A stretch of 64,000 bases of DNA from Eriocheir sinensis (GCF_024679095.1 NW_026111754.1:806001-870000); one strand, 5' to 3'. Positions 43,412 through 60,120 are shown, counted from the first letter of the stretch. Made by a program: numbers and translations. Notes: generated by a model not told the origin, from the letters alone.

Positions 43412-45718
43412 TTTACTCATAAAAATTTATATTATTTTATTGGTATTTTGTTTATTTATTTTGATACGATTTACATGATTATATGTGTATTTTGTACATA
43501 TTTTTTTAGACGTATTTACATGAATTAATGTGTATTTTGTGTATATATTTTCATACAAATTTACGTTATTATATGTGTATTTGTATAAATATTTTGATAC
43601 AAATTTACTTTATTTCATGTATTTTGTATATATATTTCAATTCAAATTTAGATTATTTCGTGTGTATTTTGTATATATTTTCATACAAATTTAATTACTT
43701 CTGTGTATTTTTGTATATAGTTTTATATAAATTTACGTTATTTTATGTGTATTTTGTATATTTATATTCATACAAATACACATTCTTTTATTGGTATTTT
43801 GTTTATTTATTTTGATACGAATTTACATTATTTTATGATATATATTTTATCCAAAATTACATTATTTTATGTGTATTTGTTTATATATTTTCATACATAT
43901 TTACATTATTTTATGTGTTTTTTGTATATATATTTTTCTACGTATTTAAATTATTTTATGTGTATTTTGTATATACATTTTCATAAAAAATACGTTATTT
44001 TATTGTGTGTATAAGTATATATTTTGATACAAATTTTATACAAATTCATGTTATTTAATGTGTATTTGTATATATATTTTCATACAAATTTATATTATTT
44101 TATGTTTTTTTTCTTCATATATTTCATTACAAATTTACCTTATTTTATGTTTATTTTGTATATTTACTTCTTTCATTTTTAAATTATTTTATGTGTATAT
44201 TTGTATTTGTATTTAGGTTATTTTATATGTATTTTGTATATATATTTTCATCCAAAATTACATTATTTTATTGGTATTTCTTATTTTAATTCGATACGAC
44301 TTTAGATTATTTCATAGGTATTTTGTATACATATTTTTATACTCATTTACATTATCTAATGTGTGTTTTGTATATATATTTTTATGCAAATTTATCTAAT
44401 GTTCATTTTTGTACATATATTTTTATAGAAATTTGCGTTATTTTATGTATATAGTTTTATATAAATTTACGTTATTTTATGTGCATTTTGTATAATTATA
44501 TTTATACAAATACACATTCTTTTATTGGTATATTGTTTATTTACATTTATACGAATTTACATTATTTTATGTGTATTTTGTATTCATTTTTTTATACGTA
44601 TTTACTTAATTTTATGTGTATTATGTATATGTATTTTTATAGAAATCTACGTTATTTTATGTGTATTCGTATATATATTTTAAAACAAATTTACATTATT
44701 TTATATGTATTTTCCATATCTATTTCAATACAAATTTACCTTATTTTATGTGCATTTTGTATATTTATTTTAATAAAAGTTCAAATATTTTATGTGTATT
44801 TTGGTATCAATAATTTTATAAAAAAATGCGTTATTTTATAGGTATTTTGCATCTTAATTTTCATTTTATATGTACTTTGTATATATATTTTTATACGCTC
44901 TTACATTATTTAATATTTATTTTGAATATATATTTTTATACAAATTCATGGTATTTTATGTGTATTTGTATATATATTTTCATATAAATTTACATTATTG
45001 TATGTGTATTTTGTACATATATTTTATTACAAATCTACCTTATTTTATGTTTATTTTGTATGTGTATTTAGTATATTTATATTTATCCAAATACACATTC
45101 TTTTATTGGTATTTTGTTTATCTATTTTAATTCGAATTTACATTATTTTATGTGTATTTTGAATACATTTTTTTATAAGTATTTACTTAATTTCTATGTG
45201 TATTTTGTATATATATTTTTATAGAAATCTACGTTTTTTTATTTCTATTCGTATATATATTTTGAAACAAATTTACATTGTATTTTTGCATATCTCTTTC
45301 AATACAAGTTTATCTTATTGTATATGCATTTTGTATATTTATTTCAATACAAATTTAAAAATTTGATGTGTATTTTGGTATATATATATATATTTTTATA
45401 AGAAATGCGCTATTTTATGGGAATTTTGCATCTTTATTATTTTATTAATATTCGGTGTATTTATTTTGATACGATTCTACATTATTCTATTTCTTTTTTG
45501 TATATACTTTATTACACATATTTACATTATTTAATGTGTAACTTGCATATATATTTTATACAAATTTATTATCTATTATCTATTTTCATACAAATACACA
45601 TTCTTTTCATGATATTTTGTTTATTTATTTTGACTCGAATTTACATTATTTGATATGTATTTTGTATATATATTTTTATACGTATTTACATAATTTCATA
45701 TGTATTTTGCATATATAT
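43412..45718 (+). repeat. Plus-polarity block 28
   Basis: About 51 monomers. To about 43720 it continues the 4.78-kb repeat. 43835-45718 is the inverted counterpart of 28430-30310 (coordinate sums about 74,146-74,150). Ends where ATATATTTAATAGATATTC switches polarity. Confidence 0.85.
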
Positions 45719-46835
<1,117 letters not shown>

Positions 46836-48037
46836 AAACGTGTATGTTGCATATTTTTTCAATACAAATTTACCTTTTTATATACGCATTTTGTATATTA
46901 ATTTTAATACAAATTTAATTATTCTATGTGTATTTTTGTATCTGTATTTTTATAAACATATGCTTTATTTTTTGGGTATTTTGCATCTTTATTTTCATAC
47001 AAATTTACATTATTTTATTAATATTCGGTGTATTTATTTTTATACGAATTTACATTATTCTATTTGTTTTTTGTATATACTTTTTAATACATATTTACAT
47101 TATTTAATGAGTAGTTTGCATATATATTTTATACAAATTTTTTATCTATTATCTATTTTCATACAGATACACATTCTTTACATGATATTTTGTCTATTTA
47201 TTTTGATACGAATTTACATTATTTGATATGTATCTTGTATATATATTTTTATACGTATTTACATAATTTCATATGTATTTTGTATATATATTTCTATAGA
47301 AATCTACTTTATTTTATGTGTATTCGTATATATATTTTGAAACAAATTTACATTGTTTTATATGTATTTTTGAATATCTCTTTTAATACAAATTTACCTT
47401 ACTGTATATGCATTTTGTATATTTATTTCAATACAAATTTAAATATTTTATGTGTATTTTGGTATATATATTTTTATAAAAAATGCGATAATTTTTGGGA
47501 ATTTTGCATCTTTATTTTCATACAAATTTACATTATTTTATTGATATTCTGTGTATTTATTTTCATACGGTTTTACATTATTCTATTTCTTTTTTGTATA
47601 TATTTTTTTATACACATTTACATTATTTAATTTGTATCTTGCATATATATTTTATACAAATTTACGTTATTTTAAGTGTATATGTTTATATATTTTCATT
47701 CAAATTTATATTATTTTATGTGTATTTTGTATATGTATTTCAATACAAATTTACCTAATTTTATGTGTATTTTGTATATTTCTTTTCATACAAATTTTAA
47801 ATATTTTTGTGTATTTTTGTATATAGTTTTATACAAATTTAGGTTATTTTATGTACGCATTTACATTATTTAATGTGTGTTTTGTATATATATTTTATGC
47901 AAATTTACTTTATTTTATGTGCATTTTTGTACATATATTTTTCTAGAAATTTGCGTTATTTTATGTGTATTTGTATATGTTTTCTCATACAAATTTACAT
48001 TATTTTATTGCTATTTTGTTTATTTATTTTGATACGA
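46836..48037 (+). repeat. Plus-polarity block 30
   Basis: About 27 monomers. 46990-47720 is inverted against 27985-28720 (coordinate sums about 75,700). Ends at GATACGAATGAAAATAGATA. Confidence 0.83.
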
Positions 48038-50307
48038 ATGAAAATAGATATACAAAATATACATAAAATTAACTAAATTTGAATTGAAATATATATACAA
48101 AATACATAGGTAAAATAATGTAAATTTGTATCAAAATATTTTAACAGATGCGCATAAAATAGCGTAAATTTGTTTTAAAATATACAAAATACACATTAAA
48201 TAATGTTAATATGTATAAAAAAATATATACAAAACACAAATAGAATAATGTAAAATCGTATCAAAATAAATACAAAGAATATTAATAAAACAATGTAAAT
48301 TTGTATGAAAATAAAGATGCAAAATACCCATTAAATAACGCATTTTTTTATAAAAATATATATACCAAAATACACATAAAATATTAATTTGTATTAAAAT
48401 AAATATACAAAATACACATACAATAAGGTAAATCTGTATTGAAATAGATATGCAAAATACATATAAAACAATGAAAATTTGTTTCAAAATATATATACGA
48501 ATACACATAAAATAACGTAGATTTGTATAAAAATATATATACAAAATACACATAAAATGAAGTAAATACGTATAAGAAAATGTATACAAAATACACATAA
48601 AATAATGTAAATTCGTTTCAAAATAAATAAACAAAATACCAATAAAAGAATGTGTATTTGTATAAATATAAATATACAAAATACACATGAAATAACGTAA
48701 ATTTGTATAAAACTATATACAAAAATACACAGAAGTAATTAAATTCGTATGAAAATAGATATACAAAATACAGATAAAATAAGCTAAATTTGAATTGAAA
48801 TGTATATACAAAATACATAAAATAATGTAAATTTGTATCAAAATATTTATAAAAATACATATAATAACGTAAATTTGTTAAAAAATATATAAACAAAATA
48901 CACATTCAGTAATGTAAATACGTATAAAAAATATGTACAAAATACACATATAATCATGTAATTCGTATCAAACTAAATAAACAAAATATCAATAAAATAA
49001 TGTAAATTTGTATGAGAAAACATATACAAATACATGTAAAATAACGCTAATTTCCATAAAAATATATGTCCAAAAATGAACGTAAAATAAAGTAACTCTG
49101 GATAAAAATATATATACAAAACACACATTAAATAATGTAAATGCGTACATAAAATAACCTAAATTTGTATAAAACTATATACAAAAATACACAAAAATAA
49201 TTTAAATTTGTATGAAAAGAAATATACAAAATACACATAAAATTAGGTTAATTTGTATTGAAATACATATACAAAATTCATATAAAATAATGTAAATTTG
49301 AAAGAAAATATATAAACAAATACACATATAATAACGTAAATTTGTATGAAATATATATTCAAAATACACATTAAATAATGTAAATATGTATAAAAAAATA
49401 TATACAAAACACAAATAGTATAAAGTAAAATCGTATCAAAATATATACACAGAATATTAATAAAATAATGTAAATTTGTATGAAAATTAAGATGCAAAAT
49501 ACCTATAAAATAACGCATTTTTTATAAAATTATTGATACCAAAATACACATAAAATATTTGAATTTGTATTAAAATAAATATACAAAATGCACATACAAT
49601 AAGGTAAATTTGTATTGAAATAGATATGCAAAATATATATAAAATAATGTAAATTTGTTTCAAAATATATATACGAATACACATAAAATAACGTAGATTT
49701 CTATAAAAATACATATACAAAATACACATAATATTAAGTAAATACGTATAAAAAAATGAATACAAAATACACATAAAATAATGTAAATTCGTATAAATGT
49801 AAATAAACAATATAGCAATAAAAGAATGTGTATTTGTATAAATATAAATATACAAAATGCACATAAAATAATGTAAATTTATATAAATCTATATACATAA
49901 AATAACGCAAATTTCTATAAAAATATATGTACAAAAATGAACATCAAATAAATTTGCATAAAAATATATTTACAAAACACACTTTAGATAATGTAAATGA
50001 GTATAAAAATATGTATAGAAAATACCTATGAAATAATCTAAATTCGTATCGAATTAAATTAAGAAAATATCAATAAAATAAAGTAATTTTGGATGAAAAT
50101 ATATATACACAATACACATAAAATAACCTAAATACAAATACAAATATACACAAAATAATTTAAAATTGAATGAAATAAATATACAAAATAAACATAAAAT
50201 AAGGTAAATTTGTAATGAAATATATGAAAAAATACACATAAAATAATATAAATTTGTATGAAGATATATATACAAATACATATTAAATAACATGAATTTG
50301 TATAAAA
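48038..50307 (-). repeat. Minus-polarity block 31
   Basis: About 50 monomers. 48330-50290 follows the same order as 18950-20860 in direct orientation, e.g. ATTGATACCAAAATACACAT at 49530 and 20120. Ends in the local near-palindrome GTATAAAATTATAC. Confidence 0.83.
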
Positions 50308-50841
50308 TTATACGAATTTAGATTATTTCATAGGTATTTTCTATACATATTTTTATACTCATTTACATTATCTAATGTGTGTTTTGTATATACGTATATT
50401 TTTATGCAAAATTTTTTTATGCTCATTTTTGTACATATATTTTTATAGAAATTTGCGTTATTTTATGTATATATTTTTATATAAATTTACGTTATTTTAT
50501 GTGCATTTTGTATATTTATATTTATACAAATACACATTCTTTTATTAGTATATTGTTTATTTACATTTATACGAATTTTCATTATTTTATGTGTATTTTG
50601 TATACATTTTTTTATACGTATTTACTTAATGTTATGTGTATTTTGTATATGTATTTTTATAGATATCTACGTTATTTTATGTGTATTCGCATATATATTT
50701 TGAAACAAATTTACATTATTTTATATGTATTTTGCATATCTATTTCAATACAAATTTACCTTATTGTATGTGCATTTTGTATATTTATTTTAATACAAAT
50801 TGAAATGTTTTATTTGTATTTTGGTATCAATAATTTTATAA
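50308..50841 (+). repeat. Plus-polarity block 32
   Basis: About 12 monomers parallel to 12595-13102, with which it shares the closing TTTATAAAAAAAACGTAAAT junction. Confidence 0.83.
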
Positions 50842-51671
50842 AAAAAACGTAAATTTGTATAAAAAAAATATGTACAAAACACATATAGAATAATGTAAAA
50901 TCGTATCAAAATAAATACACAGAATATTAATAAAATAATGTAAATTTGCATGAAAATAAAGAAGCAAAATACCCATAAAATAACGCATTTTTTTTATTTA
51001 TAAAAATATATATACCAAAATACACATCAAAAAATTTAATTTGTATTAAAATAAATATACAAAAAACACACACAATAAGGTAAATTTGTATTGAAATAGA
51101 TATGAAAAATACATATAAAACAATGTAAATTTGTTTCAAAATATATATACGAATACACATAAAATAACGTAGATTTCTATAAAAATATATATACAAAATA
51201 CACATAAAATGAAGTAAATACTTATAAAAAAAATGTATACAAAATACACATAAAATAATGTAAATTCGTATCAAAATAAATAAACAAAATACCAATAAAA
51301 GAATGTGTATTTGTATGAATATAAATATATAAAATACACATAAAATAACGTAAATTTATATAAAACTATATACAAAAATACACAGAAGTAATTAAATTTG
51401 TATGAAAATATATACAAAATACACACGATATAAGCTAAATTTGAATTGACATATATATACAAAATACATGAAATAAAGTAAATTTGTATCAAAATATTTA
51501 TACAAATACACATATAATAACGTAAATTTGTATGAAAATATATAAACAAAATACACATTAAATAATGTTAATACGTATAAAAAATATGTACAAAATACAC
51601 ATATAATCATGTAATTCGTATCAAAATAAATAAACAAAATACCAATAAAATAATATAAATTTGTATGAGTA
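50842..51671 (-). repeat. Minus-polarity block 33
   Basis: About 18 monomers, same order as block 13 but running through to a GAGTAAACGTGT junction, which block 13 lost. Confidence 0.84.
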
Positions 51672-52038
51672 AACGTGTATGTTGCATATTTTTTCAATAC
51701 AAATTTACCTTTTTATATACGCATTTTGTATATTAATTCTAATACAAATTTAATTATTCTATGTGTATTTTTGTATCTGTATTTTTATAAACATATGCTT
51801 TATTTTTTGGGTATTTTGCATCTTTATTTTCATACAAATTTATATTATTTTATTGATGTTCTGCTCATTCAATTTGATACGAATTGACATTATTCTATGT
51901 GTATTTTGTATATATTTTGCATACAAGTTTACGTTATTTTAAGTGTAAAAATATGTACAAAATATACATATAATAATGTAATTCGTATCAAAATAAATAA
52001 ACAAAATACCATTAAAATAATATAAATTTGTATGAGTA
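51672..52038. repeat. Short plus then minus blocks 34 and 35
   Basis: A 275-bp plus stretch starting at a GAGTAAACGTGT junction ends in TTTAAGTGTAAAAATATGTAC (about 51946). It is followed by 90 bp of minus array and another GAGTAAACGTGT junction. This looks like an internally deleted copy of the 2.3-kb unit, about 370 bp instead of 2.3 kb. Confidence 0.8.
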
Positions 52039-54363
52039 AACGTGTATGTTGCATATTTTTTCAATACAAATTTGCCTTATTATATACGCATTTTGTATAT
52101 TAATTTTAATACAAATTTAATTATTCGATGTATATTTTTGTATCTGTATTTTTATAAACATTTGCTTTATTTTTTGGGTATTTTGCATCTTTATTTTCAT
52201 ACAAATTTACATTATTTTATAGATATTCTGCTCATTCATTTTGATACGAATTGACATTATTCTATGTGTATTTTGTATATATTTTTCATACAAATTTACG
52301 TTATTTTATGAGTATTTGTTTATATATTTTGACACAAATTTACAATATTTTATGGGTATTTTGTATATACATTTCAAAAGAAATTAACCTAGTTTTATGT
52401 GTATTTTGTATATCTATTTTCAAACAAACTCAAATTATTTCTATGTATTTTTGTATATATTTTAATACAAATTTTAGTTATGTTATGTGTAGTTTATAAA
52501 TTTATTTTCATTCAAATATATATTATTTTATTGGTGTTTTGTTGATTTATTATGATACGAATTTACATTATTTTATATGTACTTTGTATATATATTTTTA
52601 TACGCTTTTACATTATTTAATATTTGTTTTGAATATATATTTTTATACAAATTCATGGTATTTTATGTCTATTTGTATATATATTTTTATATAAATTTGC
52701 ATTATTTTATGTGTATTTTGTACATATATTTTTTTACAAATCTACCTTATTTTATGTTTATTTTGTATATGTATTTTGTATATTTATATTTATCCAAATA
52801 CACATTCTTTTATTGGTATTTTGTTTATTTATTTTAATTCGAATTTACATTATTTTATGTGTATTTTGTATACATTTTTTTATACGTATTTACTTAATTT
52901 TAAGTGTATTTTGTATATATATTTTTATAGAAATCTACGTTTTTTTATTTGTATTCTTATATATATTTTGAAACAAATTTACATTGTTTTATATGTATTT
53001 TTGCATATCTCTTTCAATACAAATTTACCTTATTGTATGTGCATTTTGTATATTTATTTCAATGCAAATTTAAATATTTTATGTGTATTTTGGTATATAT
53101 ATTTTTATAAGATTACGAAAATTTGAATAAAAATATATACAAAAAAAACAAAAAAATAAATTTCAATTTGTATGAAAATAGATATACAAAATATACATAT
53201 AATTAGTTAAATTTGTATTTAAATACATGTACAAAATACACATAAAATAATGTAAATTTGTTTGAAATAAAAACAAATTAACATAAAATTCGCGTCAAAA
53301 TAAATAAACAAAATATTAATAGGAGAATGTGTATTTGTATGAAAATAGATATACAAAAAACACACAAAATAACCTAAATTTGTATCAAACTATATACAAA
53401 AATACACAAAAATATTTTAAATTTGTATGAAAATAAGTATACAAAATACACATATAATTAGGTAAATTTGTATTGAAATACATACACAAAATACACATAA
53501 AATAATGTAAATTTTAATGAAAATAGATAAACAAATACACTTAAAATAACGTAAATTTGCATAAAAAAATATGTACAAAACACAAATAGAATAATGTAAA
53601 ATCGTATCAAAATAGATACACAGAATATTAATAAAATAATGTAAATTTGTATGAAAATAAAGAAGCAACAATACCCATAAAATAACGCTTTTTTTATTTA
53701 TAAAAATATATATACCAAAATACACATCAAAAAATTAAATTTGTATTAAAATAAATATTCAAAAAACATATACAATAAGGTAAATTTGTATTGAAATAGA
53801 TATGCAAAATACATATAAAACAATGTAAATTTGTTTCAAAATATATATACGAATACACATAAAATAACGTAGATTTCTATAAAAATATATATACAAAATA
53901 CACATAAAATGAAGTAAATACGTATAAAAAAATATATACAAAAAACACAAAATAATGTAAATTCGTATCAAAATATATAAACAAAATACCAATAAAAGAA
54001 TGTGTATTTGTATGAATATAAATATACAAAATTCACATAAAATAACGTAAATTTATATAAAACTATATACAAAAATACACAGAAGTAATTAAATTTGTAT
54101 GAAAATATATACAAAATACACACAAAATAAGCTAAATTTGAATTGAAATATATATACAAAATACATGAAATAAAGTAAATTTGTATCAAAATATTTATAC
54201 AAATACACATATAATAACGTAAATTTGTATGAAAATATATAAACAAAATACACATTAAATAATGTAAATACGTATAAAAAATATGTACAAAATACAATTA
54301 TAATCATGTAATTCGTATCAAAATAAATAAACAAAATACCAATAAAATAATATAAATTTGTAT
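52034..54363. repeat. 2.3-kb two-polarity unit, copy 1 (blocks 36 and 37)
   Basis: Starts at GAGTAAACGTGT, plus array to 53110, then the TTATAAGATTACGAAAATT switch, minus array to the next GAGTAAACGTGT. Length about 2330 bp. Head-to-tail with the next copy. Confidence 0.87.
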
Positions 54364-56663
54364 GAGTAAACGTGTTTGTTGCATATTTTTTCAATACAAA
54401 TTTACCTTATTATATACGCATTTTGTATATTATTTTTAATACAAATTTAATTATTCGATGTGTATTTTTGTATCTGTATTTTTATAAACATATGCTTCAT
54501 TTTTTGGGTATTTTGAATCTTTATTTTCATACAAATTTACATTATTTTATTGATATTCTGCTCATTCATTTTGATACGAATTGACATTATTCTATGTGTA
54601 TTTTGTATATATTTTTCATACAAATTTACGTTATTTTATGTGAATTTGCTTATATATTTTGACACAAATTTACAATATTTTATGGGTATTTTGTATATAC
54701 ATTTCAAAAGAAATTTACCTAGTTTTATGTGTATTTTGTATATCTATTTTCATAAAAACTCAAATTATTTCTATATATTTTTGTATATATTTTAATACAA
54801 ATTTTAGTTATGTTATGTGTATTTTGTTAATTTATTTTCATTCAAATATATATTATTTTATTGGTGTTTTGTTGATTTATATTGATACGAATTTACATTA
54901 TTTTATATGTACTTTGTATATATATTTTTATACGCTTTTACATTATTTAATATTTATTTTGAATATATATTTTTATACAAATTCATGGTATTTTATGTGT
55001 ATTTGTATATATATTTTTATATAAATTTACATTATTTTATGTGTATTTTGTACATATATTTTATTACAAATCTACCTTATTTTATGTTTATTTTGTTTGT
55101 GTATTTTGTATATTTATATTTATCCAAAAACACATTCTTTTATTGGCATTTTGTTTATTTATTTTAATTCGAATTTACATTATTTTATGTGTATTTTGTA
55201 TACATTTTTTTATACGTATTTACTTAATTTTATTTGTATTTTGTATATATATTTTTATAGAAATCTACGTTTTTTTATTTGTATTTGTATATATATTTTT
55301 AAACCAATTTACATTGTTTTATATGTATTTTTGCATATCTCTTTAAATACAAATTTACCTTATTGTATGTGCATTTTGTATATTTATTTCAATGCAAATT
55401 TAAAAATTTTATGTGTTTTTTGGTATATATATTTTTATAAGATTACGAAAATTTGAATAAAAATATATACAAAAAAACAAAAAAATAGATTGCATATAAT
55501 TAGTTAAATTTGTATTTAAATACATGTACAATATACACAAAAATAATGTAAATTTGTATGAAATGAAAAAAAATTCACATGAAATTCGCGTCAAAATAAA
55601 TAAACAAAATATCAATAAAAGAATGTGTATTTGTATGAAAATAAATATACAAAATACACATAAAATAACCTAAATTTGTATCAAACTATATACAAAAATA
55701 AACAAAAATATTTTAAACTTGTATGAAAATAAATATACAAAATACACATAAAATTAGGTAAATTTGAATTGGAATACATACACAAAATACATATAAAATA
55801 ATGTAAATTTGAATGAAAATACATAAACAAATACACTTAAAATAACGTAAATTTGTATAAAAAAATATGTACAAAACACAAATAGAATAATGTAAAATTG
55901 TATCAAAATAAATACACAGAATATTAATAAAATAATGTAAATTTGTATGAAAATAAAGAAGCAAAATACCCATAAAATAACGCATTTTTTTTATTTATAA
56001 AAATATATATACCAAAATACACATCAAAAAATTTAATTTGTATTAAAATAAATATACAAAAAACACATAAAATAAGGTAAATTTTTATTGAAATAGATAT
56101 GCAAAATACATATAAAACAATGTAAATTTGTTTCAATATATATATACGAATACACATAAAATAACGTAGATTTCTATAAAAATATATATACAAAATACAC
56201 ATAAAATGAAGTAAATACGTATAAAAAAATGTATACAAAATACACATAAAATAATGTAAATTCGTATCAAAATAAATAAACAAAATACCAATAAAAGAAT
56301 GTGTATTTGTATAAATATAAATATACAAAATACACATAAAAGTACGTAAATTTATATAAAACTATATACAAAAATACACAGAAGTAAATAAATTTGTATG
56401 AAAATATATACAAAATACACACAAAATAAGCTAAATTTGAATTGAAATATATATACAAAATACATGAAATAAAGTAAATTTGTATCAAAATATTTATACA
56501 AATACACATATAATAACGTAAATTTGTATGAAAATATATAAACAAAATACACATTAAATAATGTAAATACGTATAAAGAAATATGTACAAAATACACATA
56601 TAATCATGTAATTCGTATCAAAATAAATAAACAAAATACCAATAAAATAATATAAATTTGTAT
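54364..56663. repeat. 2.3-kb two-polarity unit, copy 2 (blocks 38 and 39)
   Basis: Length about 2300 bp with the same three landmarks; the internal switch is at 55441. A small deletion after the switch (AAAAAAATAGATTGCATATAATT) accounts for most of the length difference from copy 1. Confidence 0.87.
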
Positions 56664-57903
56664 GAGTAAACGTGTATGTTGCATATTTTTTCAATACAAA
56701 TTTACCTTATTATATACGCATTTTGTATATTAATTTTAATATATGTGTATTTGAATATATATTTTGATACAAATTTACATTATTTTATGTGTATTTTGTA
56801 TACATTTTCTTATACGTATTTACTTTATTTTATGTGTATTTTGTATATATATTTTTATAGAAATCTACGTTATTTTGTATATTTATATTTATACAAGTAA
56901 ACATTCTTTTATTGTCATTTAGTTTATTTATTTTGATACGAGTTTACATTATTTTATGTGTATTTTGTATACATTTTCTTATAGGTATTTACTTTATTTT
57001 ATGTGTATTTTGTATATATATTTTTATAGAAATCTACGTTATTTTATGTTTATCGTATATATTTTTTGAAACAAATTTACATATTTTTATGTGTATTTTG
57101 CATATCTATTTCAATACAAATTTACCTTATTGTATGTGCATTTTGTATATTTATTGTAATACAAATTTAAATATTTTGTGTATTTTGGTATATATATTTT
57201 CATAAAAAATGCGTTGTTTTATGGGTATTTTGCATCTTTATTTTTATACAAATTTACATTATTTTATTAATATTCTGTGTATTTATTTTGATGCTATTTT
57301 ACATTATTCTATTTGTGTTTTGTATATATTTTTTTATACATATTTACATTATTTAATGAGTATTTTCTATATATATTTCATACAAATTTACGTTATTTTA
57401 AGTGTATTTGTTTATATATTTTCATTCAAATTTACATTATTTTATGTGTATTTTGTATATGTATTTCAATAGAAATTTAACTAGTTTTATGTGTATTTTG
57501 TATATATGTTTTTATACAAATTTAAATTATTTTTGTGTATTTTTTTAAGAGTTTTATACAAATTTACAATATTTTATGTGTATTTTGTAAATCTATTTTC
57601 ATACAAATACACATTCTTTTACTGATATTTTGTTTGTTTATTTTGATGCGAATTTACTTTATTTAATGTGTATTGTGAATATATATTTTAATACGTATTT
57701 ACGTCATCCTTATTGTATGTGTGCATTTTGTAAATGAATTTTAATACAAATTTAATTATTCTATGTGTATTTTTGTATATTTATTTTTAAAAAAATGCTT
57801 TATCTTATGAGTATTTTGCATCTTTATTTTCATACAAATTTAAATTATTTTATTGATATTCTGTGTACTTATTTTGATACGATTTTACATTATTCTATGT
57901 ATA
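56664..57903 (+). repeat. Plus-polarity block 40
   Basis: About 27 monomers. Starts at GAGTAAACGTGT. Contains a local duplication (56785-56880 resembles 56940-57045), then resembles 16440-16960. A skip near 57708 (GTCATCCTTATTG) leads into sequence like 8715-8902, ending at CTATGTATAAC. Confidence 0.83.
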
Positions 57904-58149
57904 ACAAAAATAAATACAGAATACACAAAAATAGATATGCAAAATACATATAAACAATGTAAATTTGCTTCAAAATATATATACGAATACACATGAAATA
58001 ATGTAGATTTCTATAAAAATATTTATACAAAATACACATAAAATTAAGTAAACACGTATAAAAAATGTATACAAAATACACATAAAATAATGTAAATTAC
58101 CTAGTATCAAAATAAATAAACAAAATACCAATAAAAGAATGTGTATTTG

Positions 58150-58243
<94 letters not shown>

Positions 58244-59323
58244 CGTTCAAAATAAATAAACAAAATATCAATAAAAGAATGTGTATTTGTATGAAAATAG
58301 ATATACAAAATACACATAAAATAACCTAAATTTGTATCAAACTATATACAAAAATACACAAAAATATTCTAAATTTGTATGAAAATAAATATACAAAATA
58401 CACATAAAATTAGGTAAATTTGTATTGAAATACTTACACAAAATACACATAAAATAATGTAAATTTGAATGAAAATACATTATCAAATACACTTAAAATA
58501 ACGTAAATTTGTATAAAAAAAAATATGTACAAAACACAAATAGAATAATGTAAAATCGTATCAAAATAATACACAGAATATTAATAAAATAATGTAAATT
58601 TGTATGAAAATAAAGAAGCAAAATATCCATAAAATAACGCATTTTTTTTATTTATAAAAATATATATACCAAAATACACATCAAAAAATTAAATTTGTAT
58701 TAAAATAAATATACAAAAAACACATTCAATAAGGTAAATTTGTATTGAAATAGATATGCAAAATACATATAAGACAATGTAAATTTGTTTCAAAATATAT
58801 ATACGAATACAAATAAAATAACGTAGATTTCTATAAAAATATATATACAAAATTCTCATAAAATGAAGTAAATACGTATAAAAAAATGTATACAAAATAC
58901 ACATAAAATAATGTAAATTCGTATCAAAATAAATAAACAAAATACCAATAAAAGAATGTGTATTTCTATAAATATAAATATACAAAATACACATAAAATA
59001 ACGTAAATTTATATAAAACTATATACAAAAATACACAGAAGTAATTAAATTTGTATGAAAATATATACAAAATACACACAAAATAAGCTAAATTTGAATT
59101 GAAATATATATACAAAATACATGAAATTAAGTAAGTTTGTATCAAAATATTTATACAAATACACATATAATAACGTAAATTTGTATGAAAATATATAAAC
59201 AAAATACACATTAAATAATGTAAATACGTATAAAAAAATATGTACAAAATACACATATAATCATGTAATTCGTATCAAAATAAATAAACAAAATACCAAT
59301 AAATAATATAAATTTGTATGAGT
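57904..59323 (-). repeat. Minus-polarity block 41, with (AT)n at 58155-58240
   Basis: About 30 monomers. Begins like block 9. After the AT tract it follows 14790-15859 to the GAGTAAACGTGT junction. Position 58100 has a small irregularity (TTACCTAGTATC in place of TTCGTATC). Confidence 0.83.
58155..58240. repeat. (AT)n microsatellite, about 86 bp
   Basis: Pure alternating AT within a GTATTTGTATAAATATA-type monomer. The paralogue near 19240-19260 has only ATATAAATATAC there. The right flank resumes GTTCGTTCAAAATAAATAAAC, so roughly a whole 8-monomer register or more is missing between the flanks. Confidence 0.95.
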
Positions 59324-59795
59324 AAACGTGTATGTTGCATATTTTTTCAATACAAATTTACCTTATTATATACGCATTTTGTATATTAGTTTTAATACAA
59401 ATTCCATTGTTCGATGTGTATTTTTGTATCTGTATTTTTATAAACATATGCTTTATTTTTTGGGTATTTTGCATCTTTATTTTCATACAAATTTACATTA
59501 TTTTATTGATATTCTGCTCATTCATTTTGATACGAATTGACATTACTCTATGTGTATTTTGTATATATTTTTCATACAAATTTACGTTATTTTATGTGTA
59601 TTTGTTTATATATTTTGATACAAATTTACAATATTTTATGGGTATTTTGTATATACATTTCAAAAGAAATTTACCTAGTCTTATGTGTATTTTGTATATC
59701 TATTTTCATACAAACTCAAATTATTTCTATGTATTTTTTTATATATTTAAATACAAATTTTAGTTATGTTATGTGTATTTTGTAAATTTATTTTC

Positions 59796-60120
<325 letters not shown>

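Larger units (their letters stand above)
34400..43720. repeat. Tandem duplication, period about 4.78 kb
   Basis: Copy one is about 34400-38945 and copy two about 38945-43720. Landmarks keep an offset of 4776-4783 bp: 34440/39220, 36125/40901, 37685/42464, 38630/43408. Each copy has a plus arm and a minus arm (37688-38635 and 42465-43411). The 60 bases from 36901 and from about 41681 are identical, and other spot comparisons show few differences. The similarity decays beyond about 43720. Confidence 0.88.
28430..45718. repeat. Inverted pair, arms 28430-30310 and 43835-45718
   Basis: Sums of 74,140-74,150 at four landmarks (44020/30120, 44870/29276, 45410/28740, 43840/30305). The spacer of 13.5 kb contains most of the 4.78-kb tandem duplication. 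Confidence 0.82.
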
